A DNA stretch of 64,000 nucleotides from NCBI GenBank assembly GCA_034401795.1, contig CM067372.1, positions 14,669,070-14,733,069 on the forward strand, in the 5' to 3' direction. Shown here one piece after another: positions 49,305-62,020 of the stretch; position 1 is the stretch's first letter, and every line of letters begins with the position of its first letter. The notes beneath the pieces are model-generated. The model had not been told where the DNA came from, made no database searches, and worked only from the letters and a program-made list of their open reading frames with translations. This DNA is from Chaetoderma sp. LZ-2023a (lineage: Eukaryota > Mollusca > Caudofoveata > Chaetodermatida > Chaetodermatidae). The position numbers were made by a program, and so were the translations under genes.

Positions 49305-50592
49305 TTAGACACATGTGAACATTCTGCTTCTCTGTATTGAACCTGTCCTGTTAGACGAGTGTGAACATTCTGCTTCTCTGTAATGAACCTGTCCTGTTAG
49401 ACAAGTGTGAACATTCTGCTTCTCTGTAATGAAACTGACCTGTGAGACACGTGTGAACATTCTGCTTCTCTGTACTGAACCTGACCTGTTAGACACGTGT
49501 GAACATTCTGCTTCTCTGTAATGAACCTGTCCTGTTAGTCAAGTGTGAACTTTCTGTTTCTCTGTAATGAACCTGACCTGTTAGACAAGTGTGAACATTC
49601 TGCTTCTCTATATTGAACCTGTCCTGTTAGACGAGTGTGAACATTCTGCTTCTCTGTAATGTACCTGACCTGTTAGACAAGTGTGAACATTCTACTCCTC
49701 TGTAATGCACCTGATATGTTAGACAAGTGTGCACATTCTGCTTCTCTGTAAGGAACCTGACCTGTTAGACACGTGTGAACATTCTACTCCTCTGTAATGA
49801 ACCTGTCATGTTAGACAAGTGTGAACATTCTACTCCTCTGTAATGAACCTGACCGGTTAGACAAGTGTGAACATTCTGCTTCTCTGTAATGAACCTGTCC
49901 TGTTAGACAAGTGTGAAGATTCTGCTTCTCTGTAATGAACCTGACCTGTTAGACACATGTGAACATTCTGCTTCTCTGTATTGAACCTGTCCTGTTAGAC
50001 GAGTGTGAACATTCTGCTTCTCTGTAATGAACCTGTCCTGTTAGACAAGTGTGAACATTCTGCTTCTCTGTAATGAAACTGACCTGTGAGACACGTGTGA
50101 ACATTCTGCTTCTCTGTACTGAACCTGACCTGTTAGACACGTGTGAACATTCTGCTTCTCTGTAATGAACCTGATCTGTTAGACACGTGTGAACATTCTT
50201 CTTCTCTGTAATGCACCTGATATGTTAGACAAGTGTGCACATTCTGCTTCTCTGTAAGGAACCTGACCTGTTAGACACGTGTGAACATTCTACTCCTCTG
50301 TAATGAACCTGTCCTGTTAGACAAGTGTGAACATTCTACTCCTCTGTAATGAACCTGTCCTGTTAGACAAGTGTGAACATTCTACTCCTCTGTAATGAAC
50401 CTGTCCTGTTAGACAAGTGTGAACATTCTACTCCTCTGTAATGAACCTGTCCTGTTAGACAAGTGTGAACATTCTACTCCTCTGTAATGAACCTGTCCTG
50501 TTAGACAAGTGTGGACATTCTACTCCTCTGTAATGAACCTTTCCTGTTAGACACGTGTGAACATTCTACTCCTCTGTAATGAACCTGTCCTG
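49305..50592 (+). repeat. 644-bp offset pair (14 monomers)
   Basis: The group GACACATGTG, GTATTGAAC, GACGAG, AAACTGACCTGTGAG and GTACTGAAC at 49,305-49,496 recurs identically at 49,949-50,140. After about 50,200 the sequence passes into a run of A-class monomers with TCCTGTTAGACAAG that differ little from each other (50.3-50.7 kb). Confidence 0.8.
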
Positions 50593-50802
50593 TTAGACAA
50601 GTGTGAACATTCTACTCCTCTGTAATGAACCTGTCCTGTTAGACAAGTGTGAACATTCTACTCCTCTGTAATGAACCTGTCCTGTTAGACAAGTGTGGAC
50701 ATTCTACTCCTCTGTAATGAACCTTTCCTGTTAGACAACTGTGGACATTCTACTCCTCTGTAATGAACCTGTCCTGTTAGACACGTGTGAACATTCTGCT
50801 TC

Positions 50803-51630
50803 TCAGTAATGAACGTGACCTGTTAGACACGTGTGAACATTCTACTCCTCTTTAATGAACCTGACATGTTAGACAAGTGTGAACATTCTGCTCCTCTGTA
50901 ATGAACCTGACCTGTTAGACAAGTGTGAACATTCTGCTTCTCTGTAATGAACCTGTCCTGTTAGTCAAGTGTGAACTTTCTGTTTCTCTGTAATGCACCT
51001 GTCCTGTTAGACGATTGTGAACATTCTACTCCTCTGTAATGAACCTGATCTGTTATACACGTGTGAACATTCTGCTTCTCTGTAATGAACCTGTCCTGTT
51101 AGTCAAGTGTGAACTTTCTGTTTCTCTGTAATGAACCTGACCTGTTAGACAAGTGTGAACATTCTGCTTCTCTGTAATGAACCTGTCCTGTTAGACACGT
51201 GTGAACATTCTGCTTCTCAGTAATGAACGTGACCTGTTAGACACGTGTGAACATTCTACTCCTCTTTAATGAACCTGACATGTTAGACAAGTGTGAACAT
51301 TCTGCTCCTCTGTAATGAACCTGACCTGTTAGACAAGTGTGAACATTCTGCTTCTCTGTAATGAACCTGTCCTGTTAGTCAAGTGTGAACTTTCTGTTTC
51401 TCTGTAATGCACCTGTCCTGTTAGACGATTGTGAACATTCTACTCCTCTGTAATGAACCTGATCTGTTATACACGTGTGAACATTCTGCTTCTCTGTAAT
51501 GAACCTGTCCTGTTAGTCAAGTGTGAACTTTCTGTTTCTCTGTAATGAACCTGACCTGTTAGACAAGTGTGAACATTCTGCTTCTCTATATTGAACCTGT
51601 CCTGTTAGACGAGTGTGAACATTCTGCTTC
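50803..51630 (+). repeat. 414-bp tandem dimer (9 monomers), second occurrence
   Basis: TCAGTAATGAACGTG lies at 50,803 and 51,217, with the same ordered set of monomer types as the dimer at 48.2-49.0 kb. The two dimers are 2,622 bp (57 monomers) apart, so the dimer was already formed when the larger block was copied. Confidence 0.85.
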
Positions 51631-52433
51631 TCTGTAATGTACCTGACCTGTTAGACAAGTGTGAACATTCTACTCCTCTGTAATGCACCTGATATGTTAG
51701 ACAAGTGTGCACATTCTGCTTCTCTGTAATGAACCTGTCCTGTTAGACAAGTGTGGACATTCTACTCCTCTGTAATGAACCTATCCTGTTAGACAAGTGT
51801 GGACATTCTACTCCTCTGTAATGAACCTGTCCTGTTAGACACGTGTGAACATTCTGCTTCTCAGTAATGAACGTGACCTGTTAGACAAGTGTGAACATTC
51901 TACTCCTCTTTAATGAACCTGACATGTTAGACAAGTGTGAACATTCTGCTCCTCTGTAATGAACCTGACCTGTTAGACAAGTGTGAACATTCTGCTTCTC
52001 TGTATTGAACCTGTCCTGTTAGACTAGTGTGAACATTCTGCTTCTCTGTAATGAACCTGACCTGTTAGACAAGTGTGAACATTCTGCTTCTCTGTAAGGA
52101 ACCTGACCTGTTAGACACGTGTGAACATTCCGCTTCTCTGTAATGAACCTGACCTGTTAGACAAGTGTGAACATTCTGCTTCTCTGTAATGAACCTGACC
52201 TGTTAGACAAGTGTGAACATTCTGCTTCTCTGTAATGAACCTGACCTGTTAGACACGTGTGAACATTCTACTCCTCTGTAATGAACCTGACCTCTTAGAC
52301 AAGTGTGGACATTCTACTCCTCTGTAATGAACCTGTCCTGTTAGACAAGTGTGAACATTCTGCTTCTCTGTAAGGAACCTGTCCTGTTAGACAAGTGTGA
52401 ACATTCTGCTTCTCTGTAATGAACCTGACCTGT
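51631..52433 (+). repeat. Transitional satellite block
   Basis: This stretch is satellite only. It starts with the GTGTGCACATTC type, passes through TCTCAGTAATGAACGTG at about 51,859, and ends in G-class monomers with GACTAG (52,023) and ATTCCGC (about 52,127). It resembles the 57.9-58.3 kb block in order but lacks some members. I see nothing else in it. Confidence 0.72.
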
Positions 52434-54980
52434 TAGACAAGTGTGAACATTTTACTCCTCTGTAATGAACCTGATCTGTTAGACAAGTGTGAACATTTTG
52501 CTTCTCTGTAATGAACCTGACAAGTTAGACAAGTGTGAACATTCTGCTTCTCTGTAATGAACTTGTAATGTTAGACAAGTGTGAACATTCTGCTTTTCTG
52601 TAATGAACCTTTCCTGTTAGACACGAGTGAACATTCTGCTTCCCTGTAATGAACCTGTCCTGTTAGACAAGTGTGAACATTCTACTCCTCTGTAATGAAC
52701 CTGTCCTGTTAGACAAGTGTGGACATTCTTCTCCTCTGTAATGAACCTGTCCTCTTAGACACGTGTGAACATTCTGCTTCTCAGTAATGAACGTGACCTG
52801 TTAGACAAGTGTGAACATTCTACTCCTCTGTAATGAACCTGACATGTTAGACAAGTGTGAACATTCTGCTCCTCTGTAATGAACCTGACCTGTTAGACAA
52901 GTGTGAACATTCTGCTTCTCTGTAATGAACCTGTCCTGTTAGACACGTGTGAACATTCTACTCCTCTGTAATGAAGCTGCCCTGTTAGACAAGTGTGAAC
53001 ATTCTGCTTCTCTGTAATGAACCTGCCCTGTTAGTCAAGTGTGAACTTTCTGTTTCTCTGTAATGAACCTGACCTGTTAGACAAGTGTGAACATTCTGCT
53101 TCTCTGTATTGAACCTGTCCTGTTAGACGAGTGTGAACATTCTGCTTCTCTGTAATGAACCTGTCCTGTTAGACAAGTGTGAACATTCTGCTTCTCTGTA
53201 ATGAACCTGACCTGTTAGACAAGTGTGAACATTTTACTCCTCTGTAATGAACCTGATCTGTTAGACAAGTGTGAACATTTTGCTTCTCTGTAATGAACCT
53301 GACAAGTTAGACAAGTGTGAACATTCTGCTTCTCTGTAATGAACTTGTAATGTTAGACAAGTGTGAACATTCTGCTTTTCTGTAATGAACCTTTCCTGTT
53401 AGACACGAGTGAACATTCTGCTTCCCTGTAATGAACCTGTCCTGTTAGACAAGTGTGAACATTCTACTCCTCTGTAATGAACCTGTCCTGTTAGACAAGT
53501 GTGGACATTCTTCTCCTCTGTAATGAACCTGTCCTCTTAGACACGTGTGAACATTCTGCTTCTCAGTAATGAACGTGACCTGTTAGACAAGTGTGAACAT
53601 TCTACTCCTCTGTAATGAACCTGACATGTTAGACAAGTGTGAACATTCTGCTCCTCTGTAATGAACCTGACCTGTTAGACAAGTGTGAACATTCTGCTTC
53701 TCTGTAATGAACCTGTCCTGTTAGACACGTGTGAACATTCTACTCCTCTGTAATGAAGCTGCCCTGTTAGACAAGTGTGAACATTCTACTCCTCTGTAAT
53801 GAACCTGATCTGTTATACACGTGTGAACATTCTGCTTCTCTGTAATGAACCTGCCCTGTTAGTCAAGTGTGAACTTTCTGTTTCTCTGTAATGAACCTGA
53901 CCTGTTAGACAAGTGTGAACATTCTGCTTCTCTGTATTGAACCTGTCCTGTTAGACGAGTGTGAACATTCTGCTTCTCTGTAATGAACCTGTCCTGTTAG
54001 ACAAGTGTGAACATTCAGCTTCTCTGTAATGAACCTGACCTGTAAGACAAGTGTGAACATTCTGCTTCTCTGTAATGAACCTGTCCTGTTAGACAAGTGT
54101 GAACATTTTACTCCTCTGTAATGAACCTGATCTGTTAGACAAGTGTGAACATTTTGCTTCTCTGTAATGAACCTGACAAGTTAGACAAGTGTGAACATTC
54201 TGCTTCTCTGTAATGAACTTGTAATGTTAGACAAGTGTGAACATTCTGCTTTTCTGTAATGAACCTTTCCTGTTAGACACGAGTGAACATTCTGCTTCCC
54301 TGTAATGAACCTGTCCTGTTAGACAAGTGTGAACATTCTACTCCTCTGTAATGAACCTGTCCTGTTAGACAAGTGTGGACATTCTTCTCCTCTGTAATGA
54401 ACCTGTCCTCTTAGACACGTGTGAACATTCTGCTTCTCAGTAATGAACGTGACCTGTTAGACAAGTGTGAACATTCTACTCCTCTGTAATGAACCTGACA
54501 TGTTAGACAAGTGTGAACATTCTGCTCCTCTGTAATGAACCTGACCTGTTAGACAAGTGTGAACATTCTGCTTCTCTGTAATGAACCTGTCCTGTTAGAC
54601 ACGTGTGAACATTCTACTCCTCTGTAATGAAGCTGCCCTGTTAGACAAGTGTGAACATTCTACTCCTCTGTAATGAACCTGATCTGTTATACACGTGTGA
54701 ACATTCTGCTTCTCTGTAATGAACCTGCCCTGTTAGTCAAGTGTGAACTTTCTGTTTCTCTGTAATGAACCTGACCTGTTAGACAAGTGTGAACATTCTG
54801 CTTCTCTGTATTGAACCTGTCCTGTTAGACGAGTGTGAACATTCTGCTTCTCTGTAATGAACCTGTCCTGTTAGACAAGTGTGAACATTCAGCTTCTCTG
54901 TAATGAACCTGACCTGTAAGACAAGTGTGAACATTCTGCTTCTCTGTAATGAACCTGTCCTGTTAGACAAGTGTGAACAT
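52434..54980 (+). repeat. 782/874-bp higher-order repeat (17 and 19 monomers), three copies
   Basis: The marker TTTACTCC lies at 52,451, 53,233 and 54,107, steps of 782 and 874 bp. Each copy continues with ATTTTGC, GACAAGTTAG, AACTTGTAATG, GCTTTTCTG, ACACGAGTGAAC and TTCTCCTC in the same order. The 92-bp difference is two extra monomers, including one with TTATACACG. The last two copies also share CTGTAAGAC at about 54,043/54,917. Confidence 0.88.
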
Positions 54981-55559
54981 TCTGCTTCTCTGTAATGAAC
55001 CTGTCCTGTTAGTCAAGTGTGAACTTTCTGTTTCTCTGTAATGCACATGTCCTGTTAGACGAGTGTGAACATTCTACTCCTCTGTAATGAACCTGATCTG
55101 TTATACACGTGTGAACATTCTGCTTCTCTGTAATGAACCTGTCCTGTTAGACAAGTGTGAACATTCTGCTTCTCTGTATTGAACCTGTCCTGTTAGACTA
55201 GTGTGAACATTCTGCTTCTCTGTAATGAACCTGACCTGTTAGACAAGTGTGAACATCCTGCTTCTCTGTAAGGAACCTCACCTGTTAGACACGTGTGAAC
55301 ATTCCGCTTCTCTGTAATGAACCTGACCTGTTAGACAAGTGTGAACATTCTGCTTCTCTGTAATGAACCTGACCTGGTAGACAAGTGTGAACATTCTGCT
55401 TCTCTGTAATGAACCTGACCCGTTAGACACGTGTGAACATTCTACTACTCTGTAATGAACCTGACCTGTTAGACAAGTGTGGACATTCTACTCCTCTGTA
55501 ATGAACCTGTCCTGTTAGACAAGTGTGAACATTCTGCTTCTCTGTAAGGAACCTGTCCT

Positions 55560-58500
55560 GTTAGACAAGTGTGAACATTCTGCTTCTCTGTAATGAACCT
55601 GACCTGTTAGACAAGTGTGAACATTTTACTCCTCTGTAATGAACCTGATCTGTTAGACAAGTGTGAACATTTTGCTTCTCTGTAATGAACCTGACATGTT
55701 AGACAAGTGTGAACATTCTGCTTCTCTGTAATGAACTTGTAATGTTAGACAAGTGTGAACATTCTGCTTTTCTGTAATGAACCTTTCCTGTTAGACACGA
55801 GTGAACATTCTGCTTCCCTGTAATGAACCTGTCCTGTTAGACAAGTGTGAACATTCTACTCCTCTGTAATGAACCTGTCCTGTTAGACAAGTGCGAACAT
55901 TCTACTCCTCTGTAATGAACCTGTCCTGTTAGACAAGTGTGGACATTCTTCTCCTCTGTAATGAACCTGTCATGTTAGACACGTGTGAACATTCTGCTTC
56001 TCAGTAATGAACGTGACCTGTTAGACAAGTGTGAACATTCTACTCCTCTGTAATGAACCTGACATGTTAGACAAGTGTGAACATTCTGCTCCTCTGTAAT
56101 GAACCTGACCTGTTAGACAAGTGTGAACATTCTGCTTCTCTGTAATGAACCTGTCCTGTTAGACACGTGTGAACATTCTACTCCTCTGTAATGAACCTGC
56201 CCTGTTAGACAAGTGTGAACATTCTACTCCTCTGTAATGAACCTGATCTGTTATACACGTGTGAACATTCTGCTTCTCTGTAATGAACCTGCCCTGTTAG
56301 TCAACTGTGAACTTTCTCTTTCTCTGTAATGAACCTGACCTGTTAGACAAGTGTGAACATTCTGCTTCTCTGTATTGAACCTGTCCTGTTAGACGAGTGT
56401 GAACATTCTGCTTCTCTGTAATGAACCTGTCCTGTTAGACAAGTGTGAACATTAAGCTTCTCTGTAATGAACCTGACCTGTTAGACAAGTGTGAACATTC
56501 TGCTTCTCTGTAATGAACCTGTCCTGTTAGACAAGTGTGAACATTCTGCTTCTCTGTAATGAACCTGTCCTGTTAGTCAAGTGTGAACTTTCTGTTTCTC
56601 TGTAATGCACATGTCCTGTTAGACGAGTGTGAACATTCTACTCCTCTGTAATGAACCTGATCTGTTATACACGTGTGAACATTCTGCTTCTCTGTAATGA
56701 ACCTGTCCTGTTAGTCAAGTGTGAACTTTCTGTTTCTCTGTAATGAACCTGACCTGTTAGACAAGTGTGAACATTCTGCTTCTCTGTATTGAACCTGTCC
56801 TGTTAGACTAGTGTGAACATTCTGCTTCTCTGTAATGAACTTGTAATGTTAGACAAGTGTGAACATTCTGCTTTTCTGTAATGAACCTTTCCTGTTAGAC
56901 ACGAGTGAACATTCTGCTTCCCTGTAATGAACCTGTCCTGTTAGACAAGTGTGAACATTCTACTCCTCTGTAATGAACCTGTCCTGTTAGACAAGTGCGA
57001 ACATTCTACTCCTCTGTAATGAACCTGTCCTGTTAGACAAGTGTGGACATTCTTCTCCTCTGTAATGAACCTGTCATGTTAGACACGTGTGAACATTCTG
57101 CTTCTCAGTAATGAACGTGACCTGTTAGACAAGTGTGAACATTCTACTCCTCTGTAATGAACCTGACATGTTAGACAAGTGTGAACATTCTGCTCCTCTG
57201 TAATGAACCTGACCTGTTAGACAAGTGTGAACATTCTGCTTCTCTGTAATGAACCTGTCCTGTTAGACACGTGTGAACATTCTACTCCTCTGTAATGAAC
57301 CTGCCCTGTTAGACAAGTGTGAACATTCTACTCCTCTGTAATGAACCTGATCTGTTATACACGTGTGAACATTCTGCTTCTCTGTAATGAACCTGCCCTG
57401 TTAGTCAACTGTGAACTTTCTCTTTCTCTGTAATGAACCTGACCTGTTAGACAAGTGTGAACATTCTGCTTCTCTGTATTGAACCTGTCCTGTTAGACGA
57501 GTGTGAACATTCTGCTTCTCTGTAATGAACCTGTCCTGTTAGACAAGTGTGAACATTAAGCTTCTCTGTAATGAACCTGACCTGTTAGACAAGTGTGAAC
57601 ATTCTGCTTCTCTGTAATGAACCTGTCCTGTTAGACAAGTGTGAACATTGTGCTTCTCTGTAATGAACCTGTCCTGTTAGTCAAGTGTGAACTTTCTGTT
57701 TCTCTGTAATGCACATGTCCTGTTAGACGAGTGTGAACATTCTACTCCTCTGTAATGAACCTGATCTGTTATACACGTGTGAACATTCTGCTTCTCTGTA
57801 ATGAACCTGTCCTGTTAGTCAAGTGTGAACTTTCTGTTTCTCTGTAATGAACCTGACCTGTTAGACAAGTGTGAACATTCTGCTTCTCTGTATTGAACCT
57901 GTCCTGTTAGACTAGTGTGAACATTCTGCTTCTCTGTAATGAACCTGACCTGTTAGACAAGTGTGAACATCCTGCTTCTCTGTAAGCAACCTGACCTGTT
58001 AGACACGTGTGAACATTCCGCTTCTCTGTAATGAACCTGACCTGTTAGACAAGTGTGAACATTCTGCTTCTCTGTAATGAACCTGACCTGGTAGACAAGT
58101 GTGAACATTCTGCTTCTCTGTAATGAACCTGACCTGTTAGACACGTGTGAACATTCTACTACTCTGTAATGAACCTGACCTGTTAGACAAGTGTGGACAT
58201 TCTACTCCTCTGTAATGAACCTGTCCTGTTAGACAAGTGTGAACATTCTGCTTCTCTGTAAGGAACCTGTCCTGTTAGACAAGTGTGAACATTCTGCTTC
58301 TCTGTAATGAACCTGACCTGTTAGACAAGTGTGAACATTTTACTCCTCTGTAATGAACCTGATCTGTTAGACAAGTGTGAACATTTTGCTTCTCTGTAAT
58401 GAACCTGACATGTTAGACAAGTGTGAACATTCTGCTTCTCTGTAATGAACTTGTAATGTTAGACAAGTGTGAACATTCTGCTTTTCTGTAATGAACCTTT

Positions 58501-61500
58501 CCTGTTAGACACGAGTGAACATTCTGCTTCCCTGTAATGAACCTCTCCTGTTAGACAAGTGTGAACATTCTACTCATCTGTAATGAACCTGTCCTGTTAG
58601 ACAAGTGCGAACATTCTACTCCTCTGTAATCAACCTGTCCTGTTAGACAAGTGTGGACATTCTTCTCCTCTGTAATGAACCTGTCATGTTAGACACGTGT
58701 GAACATTCTGCTTCTCAGTAATGAACGTGACCTGTTAGACAAGTGTGAACATTCTACTCCTCTGTAATGAACCTGCCCTGTTAGACAAGTGTGAACATTC
58801 TACTCCTCTGTAATGAACCTGATCTGTTATACACGTGTGAACATTCTGCTTCTCTGTAATGAACCTGCCCTGTTAGTCAACTGTGAACTTTCTCTTTCTC
58901 TGTAATGAACCTGACCTGTTAGACAAGTGTGAACATTCTGCTTCTCTGTATTGAACCTGTCCTGTTAGACGAGTGTGAACATTCTGCTTCTCTGTAATGA
59001 ACCTGTCCTGTTAGACAAGTGTGAACATTCCGCTTCTCTGTAATGAACCTGACCTGTTAGACAAGTGTGAACATTCTGCTTCTCTGTAATGAACCTGTCC
59101 TGTTAGACAAGTGTGAACATTCTGCTTCTCTGTAATGAATCTGTCCTGTTAGTCAAGTGTGAACTTTCTGTTTCTCTGTAATGCACATGTCCTGTTAGAC
59201 GAGTGTGAACATTCTACTCCTCTGTAATGAACCTGATCTGTTATACACGTGTGAACATTCTGCTTCTCTGTAATGAACCTGTCCTGTTAGTCAAGTGTGA
59301 ACTTTCTGTTTCTCTGTAATGAACCTGACCTGTTAGACAAGTGTGAACATTCTGCTTCTCTGTATTGAACCTGTCCTGTTAGACTAGTGTGAACATTCTG
59401 CTTCTCTGTAATGAACCTGACCTGTTAGACAAGTGTGAACATCCTGCTTCTCTGTAAGGAACCTGACCTGTTAGACACGTGTGAACATTCCGCTTCTCTG
59501 TAATGAACCTGACCTGTTAGACAAGTGTGAACATTCTGCTTCTCTGTAATGAACCTGACCTGGTAGACAAGTGTGAACATTCTGCTTCTCTGTAATGAAC
59601 CTGACCTGTTAGACACGTGTGAACATTCTACTACTCTGTAATGAACCTGACCTGTTAGACAAGTGTGGACATTCTACTCCTCTGTAATGAACCTGTCCTG
59701 TTAGACAAGTGTGAACATTCTGCTTCTCTGTAAGGAACCTGTCCTGTTAGACAAGTGTGAACATTCTGCTTCTCTGTAATGAACCTGACCTGTTAGACAA
59801 GTGTGAACATTTTACTCCTCTGTAATGAACCTGATCTGTTAGACAAGTGTGAACATTTTGCTTCTCTGTAATGAACCTGACATGTTAGACAAGTGTGAAC
59901 ATTCTGCTTCTCTGTAATGAACTTGTAATGTTAGACAAGTGTGAACATTCTGCTTTTCTGTAATGAACCTTTCCTGTTAGACACGAGTGAACATTCTGCT
60001 TCCCTGTAATGAACCTGTCCTGTTAGACAAGTGTGAACATTCTACTCATCTGTAATGAACCTGTCCTGTTAGACAAGTGCGAACATTCTACTCCTCTGTA
60101 ATGAACCTGTCCTGTTAGACAAGTGTGGACATTCTTCTCCTCTGTAATGAACCTGTCATGTTAGACACGTGTGAACATTCTGCTTCTCAGTAATGAACGT
60201 GACCTGTTAGACAAGTGTGAACATTCTACTCCTCTGTAATGAACCTGACATGTTAGACAAGTGTGAACATTCTGCTCCTCTGTAATGAACCTGACCTGTT
60301 AGACAAGTGTGAACATTCTGCTTCTCTGTAATGAACCTGTCCTGTTAGACAAGTGTGAACATTCTACTCCTCTGTAATGAACCTGCCCTGTTAGACAAGT
60401 GTGAACATTCTACTCCTCTGTAATGAACCTGATCTGTTATACACGTGTGAACATTCTGCTTCTCTGTAATGAACCTGCCCTGTTAGTCAACTGTGAACTT
60501 TCTCTTTCTCTGTAATGAACCTGACCTGTTAGACAAGTGTGAACATTCTGCTTCTCTGTATTGAACCTGTCCTGTTAGACGAGTGTGAACATTCTGCTTC
60601 TCTGTAATGAACCTGTCCTGTTAGACAAGTGTGAACATTCAGCTTCTCTGTAATGAACCTGACCTGTTAGACAAGTGTGAACATTCTGCTTCTCTGTAAT
60701 GAACCTGTCCTGTTAGACAAGTGTGAACATTCTGCTTCTCTGTAATGAACCTGTCCTGTTAGACAAGTGTGAACTTTCTGTTTCTCTGTAATGCACATGT
60801 CCTGTTAGACAAGTGTGAACATTCTACTCCTCTGTAATGAACCTGATCTGTTATACACGTGTGAACATTCTGCTTCTCTGTAATGAACCTGTCCTGTTAG
60901 ACAAGTGTGAACTTTCTGTTTCTCTGTAATGAACCTGACCTGTTAGACAAGTGTGAACATTCTGCTTCTCTGTATTGAACCTGTCCTGTTAGACAAGTGT
61001 GAACATTCTGCTTCTCTGTAATGAACCTGACCTGTTAGACAAGTGTGAACATCCTGCTTCTCTGTAAGGAACCTGACCTGTTAGACACGTGTGAACATTC
61101 CGCTTCTCTGTAATGAACCTGACCTGTTAGACAAGTGTGAACATTCTGCTTCTCTGTAATGAACCTGACCTGGTAGACAAGTGTGAACATTCTGCTTCTC
61201 TGTAATGAACCTGTCCTGTTAGACAAGTGTGAACATTCTACTACTCTGTAATGAACCTGACCTGTTAGACAAGTGTGGACATTCTACTCCTCTGTAATGA
61301 ACCTGTCCTGTTAGACAAGTGTGAACATTCTGCTTCTCTGTAATGAACCTGTCCTGTTAGACAAGTGTGAACATTCTGCTTCTCTGTAATGAACCTGACC
61401 TGTTAGACAAGTGTGAACATTTTACTCCTCTGTAATGAACCTGATCTGTTAGACAAGTGTGAACATTCTGCTTCTCTGTAATGAACTTGTAATGTTAGAC

Positions 61501-62020
61501 AAGTGTGAACATTCTGCTTTTCTGTAATGAACCTTTCCTGTTAGACACGAGTGAACATTCTGCTTCCCTGTAATGAACCTGTCCTGTTAGACAAGTGTGA
61601 ACATTCTACTCCTCTGTAATGAACCTGTCCTGTTAGACAAGTGTGAACATTCTACTCCTCTGTAATGAACCTGTCCTGTTAGACAAGTGTGGACATTCTT
61701 CTCCTCTGTAATGAACCTGTCCTGTTAGACACGTGTGAACATTCTGCTTCTCTGTAATGAACCTGTCCTGTTAGACAAGTGTGAACATTCTGCTTTTCTG
61801 TAATGAACCTTTCCTGTTAGACACGAGTGAACATTCTGCTTCCCTGTAATGAACCTGTCCTGTTAGACAAGTGTGAACATTCTACTCCTCTGTAATGAAC
61901 CTGTCCTGTTAGACAAGTGTGAACATTCTACTCCTCTGTAATGAACCTGTCCTGTTAGACAAGTGTGGACATTCTACTCCTCTGTAATGAACCTGTCCTG
62001 TTAGACACGTGTGAACATTC
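55560..62020 (+). repeat. 1.1-1.6 kb higher-order repeat (24-35 monomers), five copies
   Basis: The marker AACTTGTAATG occurs at 55,736, 56,840, 58,450, 59,922 and 61,486 (the C of CTTG), steps of 1,104, 1,610, 1,472 and 1,564 bp, or 24, 35, 32 and 34 monomers. Within each unit the monomer types come in the same order: GCTTTTCTG, ACACGAG, GTGCGAAC, TTCTTCTCC, AACGTGACC, TTATACACG, GTCAACTG, GTATTGAAC, GACGAG, AGTCAAG, CATCCTGC, ATTCCGC, CTGGTAGAC, CTACTACTC. Length differences come from loss or gain of whole monomers. Confidence 0.87.

Noticed and set aside
4501..61226. Twenty minus-strand open stretches of 63 codons (for example 4,501-4,692, 31,000-31,191 and 61,035-61,226)
   Set aside because: They are translations of the satellite itself in successive frames and have identical length because of monomer arithmetic. 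They have no protein-like composition and no gene context. Not annotated as CDS.
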